DNA of 64,000 nt from Deltaproteobacteria bacterium (GTDB lineage Bacteria; Desulfobacterota; Desulfomonilia; UBA1062). Within the stretch, counting starts at the first letter, position 1, and each line of letters starts with the position of its first letter. A model generated the notes under the pieces. It saw only the letters and a program-made list of their open reading frames with translations. It searched no databases and was not told the DNA's origin. Below are positions 1 to 7,960 of the stretch, in pieces. A program made the position numbers and the translations under genes. The DNA is taken from the NCBI GenBank assembly GCA_018434685.1, contig JAHDOV010000014.1, positions 148,271 through 212,270 on the forward strand, in the 5' to 3' direction.

Positions 1-2
1 AC

Positions 3-176
3 GGGCATCTCCCACCCGTGAAAATCTACTATCTTCGCGCCAAGCCTGACATGCTCATCATAGAGTACTGTTCTCATGTGTGGATCTCCAATCCCTTCGA
101 TACCGCTATTGCCCGGGGAAAAAAGCTCTATCCCGGAACCTCTCTGCTGCGTGACCCCGGCTGCTGCGGACGATAA
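3..176 (+). CDS. C-terminal fragment of an unidentified protein
   Basis: An open frame enters from the left edge and ends in TAA at 174-176, giving 57 residues with an ordinary globular composition and four cysteines (the tail reads RDPGCCGR). It is convergent with folD, and about 80 bp separate the two stop codons. I do not recognise the family, and with so little of the protein present it could be a chance open frame. Confidence 0.4.
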   Translation, partial: GHLPPVKIYYLRAKPDMLIIEYCSHVWISNPFDTAIARGKKLYPGTSLLRDPGCCGR

Positions 177-256
177 CTCCCTCCATATGACCACGCACCG
201 GAAAATACAATGACGAAGTTATTCCCCGAAGCGTACCCGGACGATCTCGGTCTTTC

Positions 257-1105
257 TCAGGAGACATGGGTTCTGGCTGCAAGCAGGGTGTTGTCCAGCA
301 GCATGGTGATGGTCATGGGACCTACGCCCCCGGGGACAGGGGTGATGAGGCGTGCATGTTTCTTTGCCTCTTCAAACTCGACATCCCCGACGAGGCCCGC
401 ATCGGTTCTCGATATGCCCACATCGATGACGACCGCGCCGTCCTTGATCCAGTCCCCCTTGACCATGTGGGGTCTGCCGGTTGCCGCGACCACGATGTCG
501 GCGGATCTCACCCGTTCGGGGAGATCTTTCGTGTGGGAATGGCATATGGTTATCGTGGCATGCCTCATCATGAGGAGGATCGCCATGGGTTTCCCCACGA
601 TATTGCTCCTGCCGATGATGATCGCATCCTTTCCGTCGATGTCAACGCCGTATTCGTCGAGCATGTACATGATGCCCGTGGGGGTGCAGGGGACCAGCGT
701 GGGCTCTCCCATCAGCAGCCTGCCGAGGTTGTAGGGGTGAAACCCGTCCACGTCCTTGCCCGGGTCGATCCTCACGAGGATCTCCTCCTCGACCAGGTGC
801 GAGGGCAGGGGGAGCTGCACGAGGATACCATCGACCTCGGCGCGGGCATTGAGGTCGTCAATGAGTGAGAGGATCTCCTGCTGGGAGACGGTCTCGTCCA
901 GGTGGTAGTCGAACGAGGCGATGCCGGTCTGTTCGCAGGCCCGTTTCTTGTTCCGTACATAGATTGCCGATGCGGGATCCTGGCCGACGAGCACCACCGC
1001 CAGCCCAGGCTGCCTCCCGTACTTCTTCAAAAAGGCACCGGCTTGCTGCGAGATCTCTTCCCGCTTCTTTTCTGCCAGAAATTTTCCGTCGATAATGTTA
1101 CCCAA
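257..1105 (-). CDS. folD: bifunctional methylenetetrahydrofolate dehydrogenase / methenyltetrahydrofolate cyclohydrolase FolD
   Basis: FolD oxidises 5,10-methylene-THF with NAD(P)+ and hydrolyses the product to 10-formyl-THF in the cytosol, supplying one-carbon units. The protein shows the family signatures: a YVRNKKRACEQTGI stretch with the catalytic Tyr and Lys, GILVQLPLP, the KDVDGFHP loop, the Rossmann segment IIGRSNIVGKP and the C-terminal TPVPGGVGPMT. I place the start at a TTG (1105-1103): an AAGGAGG sequence lies 5 nt upstream (complement of about 1110-1117), the protein then begins with a typical NIIDGK, and the length (282 aa) fits the family. In-frame ATGs at 1129 and 1144 lack a good ribosome site, and the farther one overlaps the upstream gene. 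The upstream gene ends 20 bp before, so the two are probably co-transcribed. Confidence 0.95.
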   Translation of the reverse strand: MGNIIDGKFLAEKKREEISQQAGAFLKKYGRQPGLAVVLVGQDPASAIYVRNKKRACEQTGIASFDYHLDETVSQQEILSLIDDLNARAEVDGILVQLPLPSHLVEEEILVRIDPGKDVDGFHPYNLGRLLMGEPTLVPCTPTGIMYMLDEYGVDIDGKDAIIIGRSNIVGKPMAILLMMRHATITICHSHTKDLPERVRSADIVVAATGRPHMVKGDWIKDGAVVIDVGISRTDAGLVGDVEFEEAKKHARLITPVPGGVGPMTITMLLDNTLLAARTHVS

Positions 1106-1125
1106 TCGTTCCTCCTTGTTCGGTG

Positions 1126-2190
1126 TCATGTTCTGTACACCCATTTGACATGAAGCGGCCGGTAGCTCACTGCATGTGGCATGGGCAGGATCATCTCCAT
1201 GTCTACCCCAAGCCAGCTGTAATCCGGTTTGAGTATCCGGAGCTTGCCGTCAGCAGGGGGGGTGCCGCATTCGGTATGTTTATAGCTCACGAAGATGATC
1301 ACATCAAAGAGATTTTCCGACTCGCCGAGCGCATACCCCTGGCGGAAGCCCTCCACCGTGAGGTTGTTGCTCTCGATGAGCTGTTTTGCATAGTTCTTGT
1401 CGATCTGGATGACTGCATACCGGGCCACGCCCTTTTCAGAGTATCTGGTCAGGGTCTTTGTCTCGGAGCTCGATACATAGACCGTTGCGAGGCCGGGTAT
1501 GCCTTTGAGGTACTGGGCGGCAATCAGTGCCGCAGACCTGCGGCCCCCGGAGGCCTGGTGATGACAGCCGTAGTACTCGAACAGCTTCTGCTGCAGGATC
1601 TCGGCATACCGCTCCCCCTTCTCATAGAGGTTCTTGGAGATGTACCGCAGTTCCTTGGCCAGGCTTTCCGCAGCATCGGCTATGGGCCAGTCGATCTTCA
1701 CATGGAAGTGGGTGAGCGAATACCGGGTACGTTTCTTGTACCGGTTATCCCGCTGGATGAGCAGGCAGTAATCCACGTCAATGAGCTTGTCGAGCAGTTC
1801 GAAGAAGGAATCCCTCTCGAAGAACCGTACGGCGGAGTTGAACGAGCGGTGGAGCCCGATATCGGGGACCAGCGAGATCGTGTCTTTCCTGACCCGGTTG
1901 GAATCGGAAAACCGGATATACTTCTGGTGGATCTCATCGATCGTGTCTTCGCAGAAGATGATGAAAAACGGCCGTGCCTCGGACGATTCCTTGGAGAATT
2001 CCTTTTTTTTGGGCCTCATCTCGCTGGAATCAACATAGGGGTAGGGGATGTTCTTCTCCTGGCATAAGCGGTACTGCTCCTCCAGGGCGATGGATTTGAG
2101 CCTGCGTTCGAGCTCGTCGCGCAGGAACACATAGATGGATCGGCGGATTTTTTCTGTATGCCCGAGCTCGAATCTTGTTTTCTTCTCCAT
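1126..2190 (-). CDS. conserved hypothetical protein, about 354 aa
   Basis: I do not recognise the family. The protein appears soluble: no signal peptide or membrane segment, a charged N-terminal helix (EKIRRSIYVFLRDELERRL), then mixed alpha/beta sequence. A central charged region (SLAKELRYISKNLYEKG) suggests long helices. The ATG at 2190 is chosen because it starts a well-behaved sequence; the frame stays open to 2229 without a convincing ribosome site. Its stop lies 20 bp before the folD start, so it probably shares a transcript with folD, and its start lies about 45 bp downstream of the 3' end of RNase P RNA on the same strand. Confidence 0.75.
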   Translation of the reverse strand: MEKKTRFELGHTEKIRRSIYVFLRDELERRLKSIALEEQYRLCQEKNIPYPYVDSSEMRPKKKEFSKESSEARPFFIIFCEDTIDEIHQKYIRFSDSNRVRKDTISLVPDIGLHRSFNSAVRFFERDSFFELLDKLIDVDYCLLIQRDNRYKKRTRYSLTHFHVKIDWPIADAAESLAKELRYISKNLYEKGERYAEILQQKLFEYYGCHHQASGGRRSAALIAAQYLKGIPGLATVYVSSSETKTLTRYSEKGVARYAVIQIDKNYAKQLIESNNLTVEGFRQGYALGESENLFDVIIFVSYKHTECGTPPADGKLRILKPDYSWLGVDMEMILPMPHAVSYRPLHVKWVYRT

Positions 2191-2233
2191 GTGAGGCCGA
2201 CACGCTCCATCATTCAATGAACTATTCAAAAGG

Positions 2234-2612
2234 GCAGAAGCGGTTCATAAGCCGGGTTCTGTTCCTGAAACAGGTTGCCCTGTCTCAGGCAGTGATCATT
2301 CATCTAGGGCAGCGGTTGCCTGCTGCCTCGAGCGACCTACCCAGGGGCGGGACGGGCAGTCCTGTAAGCCCCTCTTTTGGTCTTGCTCCGGGTGGGGTTT
2401 GCCAAGCTTCCCCGGTCACCCGGGGAACTGGTGAGCTCTTACCTCACCGTTTCACCCTTACTACCCCGTAAGATAGCGGTTTGTTTTCTGTGGCACTTTC
2501 CCTAGGGTTACCCCCGGTCGTCGTTAACGACCACCCTTGCCCTGCGGAGCCCGGACTTTCCTCTCGCGTTCGCCGAAGCGAAGCGCCAGCGATCACCTGT
2601 ACCGCTTCGACC
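2234..2612 (-). ncRNA. rnpB: RNase P RNA (bacterial type A)
   Basis: Catalytic RNA of ribonuclease P, which matures tRNA 5' ends. On the minus strand the conserved 5' core GAGGAAAGTCCGGGCTCC is present (complement of 2548-2565), and the conserved 3' segment ACAGAACCCGGCTTATGA lies at about 2246-2263. The P1 helix can be read directly: GAAGCGGT near the 5' end (complement of about 2601-2608) pairs with ACCGCTTC near the 3' end (complement of 2237-2244). The length of about 375 nt is normal. Exact ends are estimated from P1. Confidence 0.95.
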
Positions 2613-2620
2613 CTTACTCA

Positions 2621-2649
2621 TCCTTACAAGATGACTACGCTAAATTCAA
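2621..2649 (-). promoter_or_regulatory. probable sigma-70 promoter of rnpB
   Basis: On the minus strand, TTGAAT (complement of 2644-2649) is followed after 17 nt by TAAGGA (complement of 2621-2626). The predicted start falls about 7 nt later, immediately before the P1 helix of RNase P RNA. The -10 box is a weak match. Confidence 0.4.
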
Positions 2650-2738
2650 GCAGGAATTCACCGGCTGCCTGTGGCATGAACCCTTCAGATGCACCGTGTT
2701 CTGCGGTTTGTTGAAGCGAGGGATGCGGCACACATTCA

Positions 2739-2767
2739 TTGCACCGGGAATGAATACACGGTATAGT
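2739..2767 (+). promoter_or_regulatory. probable sigma-70 promoter of nadE
   Basis: TTGCAC at 2739-2744 and TATAGT at 2762-2767 are separated by 17 nt. A second TATAAT overlaps at 2767-2772. Transcription would start about 45 nt before the nadE GTG codon, whose AAAGGAG ribosome site is at 2807-2813. Confidence 0.5.
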
Positions 2768-2820
2768 ATAATGTATACATCATGAGGATTACTGCGATAA
2801 GCAGATAAAGGAGTCGGGTT

Positions 2821-4872
2821 GTGGAGAACTTTTTCAATATATACGGTCATGGGTTTGTCCGGGTAGCGGCATGCATCCCCGAGCTCAAGGTCAGCGATCC
2901 GGTCTTTAACACTGAAAAGACGCTGGACCTTGTGCACCGGGCACATGAGAACAAGGCCGTCGTCGCTGTCTTTCCCGAACTCGGCATCTCGGGATATTCG
3001 AACGAAGACCTGTTTTTCCAGGATGCCCTCCTCCACAGCGTACGGCAGGCACTGGAAACGCTCCTGCAGGCAACCAGGGATCTGGATATGGCCATCATCG
3101 TGGGTGCCCCGCTCGGGGTGGTCAATGGCCTGTACAACTGCGGCATAGTCCTCCATGCCGGGAGGATAGCCGGGATCGCTCTGAAGAGCTATCTGCCGAA
3201 TTACCGGGAATTCTACGAGGCCAGACAGTTCAGGCCGGCCCACGAGATCCCGATCAAGACCCTGGATCTCGCCGGGCAGGAAGGCATCCCGATCGGGTCC
3301 GACCTCATCTTTCACGTCCCGGCAATCCCGGATTTCAGGTTTTTCGTGGAGATCTGCGAGGACCTGTGGTCCCCCATACCGCCGTCGAGCTTTGCCGCCC
3401 TAGCCGGCGCCACGGTCATGGTGAACCTGTCTGCCTCCAATATCACCGTGGGCAAGGACGAATACCGGAGAGACCTTGCTGCAAACCAGTCCGCACGGTG
3501 CCTGGGATCCTATATCTACACCGCGGCCGGGTTCGGTGAGTCCACCACGGACCTTGCCTGGGACGGGCATGCCATCATCTATGAAAACGGCACGCTCATC
3601 GCCGAATCGCAGAGGTTTTCCTGGGAGCCACAGGTCGTGTGTGCGGACATCGATCTCGGCCGACTTGCCCAGGACCGGATGCGCCAGACGAGCTTCCACA
3701 GCACCCGGGCCCTGAACAAGGCCGGCACGCCCGCGTTCAGGACGGTTGCGCTCCCTGTCGGGATCCCGCAGGGAGAGATCCCCCTCCAGCGGGAGATATC
3801 CCGGTTTCCCTATGTTCCTTCCCAGGCAGAGCTCAGGGACAAGCGGTGCTACGAGGTGTACAATATCCAGGTGCAGGGCCTGGCAAAGAGAATGAAATCC
3901 ACAGGGATAAAAAATCTCGTCATCGGGGTGTCGGGGGGGCTCGATTCCACCCATGCCCTCATTGTCTGTGCGCGGGCCATGGATACGCTCGGACTCCCCC
4001 GGACCAACATCAAGGCGTACACCATGCCCGGCTTTGCCACCTCGGACAAGACCTATGCCAATGCCATGGGCCTCATGAAGGCCCTCGGTGCCGAGGCGGG
4101 GGAGATAGACATACGGCCCGGCTGCATGCAGATGATGAAGGATATCGATCACCCGTATGCAAGCGGGCAGGAACTCTACGATATCACCTTCGAAAACGTC
4201 CAGGCAGGCCAGAGGACCTCCGTCCTGTTCAGGATCGCAAACCAGCGACATGCCCTGGTGGTAGGTACCGGCGACCTGAGCGAGCTTGCGCTCGGGTGGT
4301 GTACCTACGGGGTGGGCGATCACATGTCCCACTACAACGTGAATGCCAGTGTTCCCAAGACCCTCATCCAGTACATCATCCGATGGGTGGCCCTGCGTGA
4401 CCTGCTGGGGCCTGATGTCTCGGCGTGTCTCACCGACATTCTCGCCACGGAGATCAGTCCGGAGCTCATACCCGGCACCAACGGAGATCAGCCGGCCCAG
4501 AGTACCGAGGCGGTGATCGGCCCCTACGAGCTTCAGGATTTCAACACGTTCTATGTCACCCGCTACGGGTATCGGCCCGCAAAGGTCGCGTTCCTCTCCT
4601 GGAGTGCATGGCACGACAGGGACAGGGGTTCCTGGCCCGATGTGCCCGAGGATGCCCGGAACGAGTACTCCCTGGGGGAGATAAAGCACTGGCTCGAGGT
4701 GTTTCTTCGCAAGTTCTTCCGGACCAGCCAGTACAAACGGTCGTGTATCCCGAACGCACCCAAGGTGGGTTCGGGCGGTTCGCTCTCCCCGCGGGGAGAT
4801 TACCGTGCCCCGAGCGACAGTGAAGACGCCCCGTGGATCGAAGATCTCAAGAACATCCCGGATAAACCATAA
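2821..4872 (+). CDS. nadE: glutamine-dependent NAD+ synthetase
   Basis: Converts nicotinic acid adenine dinucleotide, glutamine and ATP to NAD+ in the cytosol. The two expected domains are in order. An N-terminal nitrilase-like glutaminase (residues about 12-300) carries the catalytic triad at Glu53 (FPELGISGY), Lys122 (LKSYLPNY) and Cys179 (VEICEDLW). A C-terminal N-type ATP-pyrophosphatase domain (about 340-640) has the SGGLDS P-loop near residue 371 and the VGTGDLSELALGWCTYG segment. At 683 aa it matches the long glutamine-dependent class rather than the short ammonia-dependent one. The start is a GTG with AAAGGAG 7 nt upstream. Confidence 0.95.
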   Translation: MENFFNIYGHGFVRVAACIPELKVSDPVFNTEKTLDLVHRAHENKAVVAVFPELGISGYSNEDLFFQDALLHSVRQALETLLQATRDLDMAIIVGAPLGVVNGLYNCGIVLHAGRIAGIALKSYLPNYREFYEARQFRPAHEIPIKTLDLAGQEGIPIGSDLIFHVPAIPDFRFFVEICEDLWSPIPPSSFAALAGATVMVNLSASNITVGKDEYRRDLAANQSARCLGSYIYTAAGFGESTTDLAWDGHAIIYENGTLIAESQRFSWEPQVVCADIDLGRLAQDRMRQTSFHSTRALNKAGTPAFRTVALPVGIPQGEIPLQREISRFPYVPSQAELRDKRCYEVYNIQVQGLAKRMKSTGIKNLVIGVSGGLDSTHALIVCARAMDTLGLPRTNIKAYTMPGFATSDKTYANAMGLMKALGAEAGEIDIRPGCMQMMKDIDHPYASGQELYDITFENVQAGQRTSVLFRIANQRHALVVGTGDLSELALGWCTYGVGDHMSHYNVNASVPKTLIQYIIRWVALRDLLGPDVSACLTDILATEISPELIPGTNGDQPAQSTEAVIGPYELQDFNTFYVTRYGYRPAKVAFLSWSAWHDRDRGSWPDVPEDARNEYSLGEIKHWLEVFLRKFFRTSQYKRSCIPNAPKVGSGGSLSPRGDYRAPSDSEDAPWIEDLKNIPDKP

Positions 4873-4886
4873 CCCCCTTCAATGAG

Positions 4887-5006
4887 ATGGCCCCCACCCG
4901 GAATGACGGCTGCCGACTCAAAGGCCCGGTTATTCCCGGCCGGGAATCCGGTGCGGTCTCCACCCAGGACGATGTGGACAGCCTCTTGAAATCGCTCGGC
5001 ATGTAA
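4887..5006 (+). CDS. possible 39-aa protein with a FliM/FliN-like N-terminal peptide motif
   Basis: A short frame between nadE and the next gene ends with STQDDVDSLLKSLGM and a TAA at 5004-5006. That tail closely resembles the N-terminal peptides of FliM (ILSQEEVDALLKG) and FliN (LSQDDIDGLMNSG) encoded in this same window. In FliM this peptide binds phosphorylated CheY. The first half (MAPTRNDGCRLKGPVIPG) has no recognisable features. No good ribosome site precedes the ATG at 4887, so translation would have to follow from nadE, which ends 15 bp upstream. It may be a chance frame. Confidence 0.35.
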   Translation: MAPTRNDGCRLKGPVIPGRESGAVSTQDDVDSLLKSLGM

Positions 5007-5023
5007 TTTAGTATATACCAGGT

Positions 5024-6004
5024 ATGAGGCCTTCTTTCCTTCCACGGCTGGTGAACTCCGAGCTCTACGACCCCATCGTCTATGTCCGCATCTTAAACGA
5101 GAAGAAATCCCTCATGTTCGACTGCGGCAGGATCGAGGGTCTCGCAGCGCGGGAGATTCTCTGCCTGGACGCCATCTTTATCTCCCATACCCACATGGAT
5201 CACTTCATCGGCATCGATCAGGTCCTGCGCATCATCCTGCACCGGGACAAGCCCATGCACATCTACGGTCCCGAGGGCATCACGGCAAAGATGCTCGCAA
5301 AACTCCATGCATACACCTGGAACCTCACGCAGGACTACCCGCTGGATATCATTATTCACGAGGTGCAGGCCCGCACCACTTTGGTCACCAGGACGAGTGC
5401 CGCCACGGGCTTCGAGGTGATCTCGCAGGAGACACTCGAGCGGGAAGGACCTGCCGTTGTCCAGGCTCCCAGGTACCGGGTGGACGCCGTGATCCTCGAT
5501 CACCATATCGCCTGCCTCGGGTTTGTCCTCAAAGAGATCTTCCACGTGAACATCAGGCGCGACATGATCAAGCGGAGAGGGTATATCCCGGGTCGCTGGA
5601 TCGGCAGGCTCAAAGAGTGCATCCTCTCCGGGGACGCGGGCGAGATCATCGAGGTCGATGCTGCTGCGGGCACCCGGCAGGTACGGGTGTGCGAACTCGC
5701 CGATGACCTCGTCATCATGACCTCCGGCCAGAAGATCGCCTTTTTCACCGATATAGGCTTTTGTGAAGAGAATGTCAGGCTCATGGAGAGCATAGCCGGG
5801 GAGGTCGACATCCTCTTTATCGAGACCTACTACCTCGACGATATGCAGGATCAGGCGTCGCTCAAAGGGCATCTCACGGCCCGGCAGGCCGGGATGATCG
5901 CCAGGAGGCTGGGGGCGAAGCGGGTGTTTCCCATGCATGTCTCTCCCCGCTACCACGACAGGGTAAGCGAGATATGGCGCCAGATGGAGCTCGATGAGCC
6001 ATGA
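5024..6004 (+). CDS. metallo-beta-lactamase-fold hydrolase, RNase Z-like
   Basis: A cytosolic metal-dependent hydrolase of 326 aa. The zinc-binding HTHMDH motif is at residues 55-60, following DAIFISHT as in RNase Z/ElaC proteins. Further metal-ligand candidates are the ILDHHIACLGF segment, which resembles the RNase Z DHxxxxxGY region, the Asp in AFFTDIGF and the final HVSPRY. A KGHLTARQAG segment matches the family's HLT(A/S)xQAG motif. A tRNA 3'-processing role is plausible but unproven, since related phosphodiesterases share these motifs. No strong ribosome site is seen. Confidence 0.8.
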   Translation: MRPSFLPRLVNSELYDPIVYVRILNEKKSLMFDCGRIEGLAAREILCLDAIFISHTHMDHFIGIDQVLRIILHRDKPMHIYGPEGITAKMLAKLHAYTWNLTQDYPLDIIIHEVQARTTLVTRTSAATGFEVISQETLEREGPAVVQAPRYRVDAVILDHHIACLGFVLKEIFHVNIRRDMIKRRGYIPGRWIGRLKECILSGDAGEIIEVDAAAGTRQVRVCELADDLVIMTSGQKIAFFTDIGFCEENVRLMESIAGEVDILFIETYYLDDMQDQASLKGHLTARQAGMIARRLGAKRVFPMHVSPRYHDRVSEIWRQMELDEP

Positions 6005-6085
6005 ATTCCTCCGGGGGAACCAGGTGCTCGGCATTGTTGATATTTCGACGAGAGTGCGGTATTGGTTTCCCTGTGAGGAGAAGCC

Positions 6086-6625
6086 ATGGAATTCATTGAG
6101 ACAGCGCTGCCGGGTGCCTTTGTCCTGAAGCCGGTCATACACCGGGACGCGAGGGGGTTCTTTGTCGAGACCTTCAGTAACAGGATGTTTGCCGACAACG
6201 GGATCGAGGTGCAGTTTGTGCAGGACAACTATTCCTTCTCGAGACAACGGGGGGTGCTCCGCGGACTGCACTTCCAGTATTTCCCCCATGCCCAGGCAAA
6301 ACTGGTCATGGCGATCAGCGGTGCCATATACGATGTTATCGTGGACCTCAGGAAAGACTCCCCGACAGTTCACCAGTGGATCTCGGTGGAGCTTGACAGT
6401 TCCGATCTGAGAATGCTCTACGTCCCGCGGGGTTTTGCCCACGGGTTCTGTACCCTCCAAGACAATACCCGTGTCCTCTACAAGGTCGACTCGCCCTACG
6501 CTCCCCAGGCAGACGGGGGCATCCGGTGGGACGATGCGGATCTGGCCATTGAGTGGCCGGTTGCATCCCCCATACTCTCCGAAAAGGACGGGCAGCTGCC
6601 GTATCTCAAGGACCTCGCCACCTGA
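6086..6625 (+). CDS. rfbC: dTDP-4-dehydrorhamnose 3,5-epimerase (RmlC family)
   Basis: Epimerises dTDP-4-keto-6-deoxyglucose at C3 and C5, the third step of dTDP-L-rhamnose synthesis for surface polysaccharides. The 179-aa cupin shows the expected motifs: DARGFFVETF, NYSFSRQRGVLRGLHFQ with the catalytic His62, YVPRGFAHGF, and LYKVDSPY with Tyr132. A GAGGAGA ribosome site lies 6 nt before the ATG. The other rml genes are not nearby, so it stands alone here. Related 3-epimerases or 5-epimerases share most of these residues, so the exact sugar is inferred. Confidence 0.9.
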   Translation: MEFIETALPGAFVLKPVIHRDARGFFVETFSNRMFADNGIEVQFVQDNYSFSRQRGVLRGLHFQYFPHAQAKLVMAISGAIYDVIVDLRKDSPTVHQWISVELDSSDLRMLYVPRGFAHGFCTLQDNTRVLYKVDSPYAPQADGGIRWDDADLAIEWPVASPILSEKDGQLPYLKDLAT

Positions 6626-7006
6626 GGTGGGTGGGAAAGCTCCTGCTTGACTTCGCGGTCCATTCGTTGTTTATTCCCCCTATGTTTCCGATTACATCCG
6701 GTGGCGAGACACCGGGGGATGAACTGATGCGGAAAGAGCAGCGAGCGCCCGGACAGGCTGTGCTGCTCAAGAGCAGTCCTGCTTTTGCCCCGGCAATGCA
6801 TCACCGGCTGCAGGCACACCCTACGATGTATGCACCCTCGTTGCACCTGACGGTCCCGGAACCTGCCACTGCGGGTGAACCTGTTCCATACACGGTGCTG
6901 CAGCACAGGGGTGAGCAGGATGGGTGATGACACGGGCTCTGCTCTGGTGGTATCCTGTGTGCACGACAATCGCGTAACGGATGGATATGGCAAAAAGGAG
7001 GATCTC
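6626..7006 (+). other. 381-bp region without a recognised gene
   Basis: The space between rfbC and the PpiC lipoprotein gene holds no convincing coding frame. Upstream in-frame codons of the downstream gene reach into it (to 6875), but they encode a sequence unlike an exported protein and lack a ribosome site. I see no clear promoter, terminator or riboswitch. It ends in the AAAGGAGG site that serves the TTG start at 7007. Confidence 0.5.
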
Positions 7007-7960
7007 TTGAAAAAGATTGCAGGCCTACTGTTTCTTGTTTTCGTCTTTCTTTACGGCTGCGGCAACGGCAGCGGAAACCCGGCACCTGAGGGCACCTTGT
7101 CGGCCGCCGGGAACGAAGAGGGCTCCGCCACGGGTGAGATCATCGCACAGGTGGGGGATGAGCGGATTACCCAGGCCGATATCGATCAGATCCTTACCCA
7201 GATCCCTGCCCAGTACCGGGCGAGGTATGCCACTGCCGAAGGCCGCAGGGAGCTCGTCGATGCCCTGGTCAGCATGAAGATGCTCGCGTGGGAGGCCAGG
7301 CGTCGCGGGGTGGACAAGAGGCCGGACGTGAGGCTCAAGCTCGATTACCTGACCGAACAGACCCTGGCCAGGGAGCTGGAAGAGGAGCTCCGGGGCACGG
7401 TCAAGGTCGAAGAGGCGGATATCGAGAGGTACTACCGGGAACACCAGGATACCTATGTGACTCCCGGCAGGGTCAAGGCCAGACACATCCTGGTGGACAG
7501 CGAGGAGGAAGCCGGGACGATCCTGAAGAAGCTTCAACAGGGGGCTGATTTTGCCGGGCTGGCAAAAGAGAAGTCGAAATGCCCGTCAGCAGAAAAAGGC
7601 GGAGACCTGGGCTGGTTTGAACCCGGCAAGATGGACCCTGCCTTCGAGAAGGCGGCCTTTGCCCTGAAAAAAGGCGAGACGAGCGGGGTGGTGAAATCGT
7701 CGTTCGGGTACCACATCATCAAGGTGGAGAACACGAAGCCTGCCAAGACCAAGACGCTCGACCAGGCCAGAAAATCCATCGAGAGAACCATGTCCAGGGA
7801 ACTCCTGGAACAGCAGGTAGCAAGGCTCAGAGAGACCATCAGGGGGGAGATCCCCGTGGTGGTGAATGAGGCGTATTTCACCACACTCGAAAAGGAGAAG
7901 GGTTCTTCGGGCACGGGCTCTCAGGACAGGCCCAAGGCAGAAAACACACAGGGGGACTAG
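7007..7960 (+). CDS. PpiC/SurA-type peptidyl-prolyl isomerase lipoprotein
   Basis: Predicted envelope chaperone anchored by lipid. The start is a TTG preceded by AAAGGAGG at 5 nt. It gives a 317-aa protein with a classical lipoprotein signal (KKIAGLLFLVFVFLYGC, lipidated Cys18). A SurA N-terminal-like helical region (about 45-140, VGDERITQADIDQILTQI) precedes one parvulin domain (about 156-243, VKARHILVDSEEEAG ... GGDLGWFEPGKM ... SFGYHIIKVE). The gene directly abuts gspF with no gap and leads the secretion operon, so it may assist folding of type II secretion substrates or the secretin; that role is inferred. The C-terminal 70 residues are charged and probably helical, then disordered. Confidence 0.9.
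   Translation: MKKIAGLLFLVFVFLYGCGNGSGNPAPEGTLSAAGNEEGSATGEIIAQVGDERITQADIDQILTQIPAQYRARYATAEGRRELVDALVSMKMLAWEARRRGVDKRPDVRLKLDYLTEQTLARELEEELRGTVKVEEADIERYYREHQDTYVTPGRVKARHILVDSEEEAGTILKKLQQGADFAGLAKEKSKCPSAEKGGDLGWFEPGKMDPAFEKAAFALKKGETSGVVKSSFGYHIIKVENTKPAKTKTLDQARKSIERTMSRELLEQQVARLRETIRGEIPVVVNEAYFTTLEKEKGSSGTGSQDRPKAENTQGD

Noticed and set aside
1123..2067. 314-aa open frame on the plus strand
   Set aside because: Antisense to the unrecognised minus-strand gene. The minus-strand frame is longer, has balanced composition and fits the folD transcript, so it was kept instead.
3400..4689. 429-aa open frame on the minus strand
   Set aside because: Antisense to NAD synthetase, whose active-site residues are intact.
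5093..6460. 455-aa open frame on the minus strand
   Set aside because: Spans two real plus-strand genes (hydrolase and rfbC) in antisense; composition of a shadow frame.
6626..7006. Possible riboswitch in the leader of the PpiC/gsp operon
   Set aside because: Compared by eye with c-di-GMP, cobalamin and TPP consensus elements; no conserved core was found.
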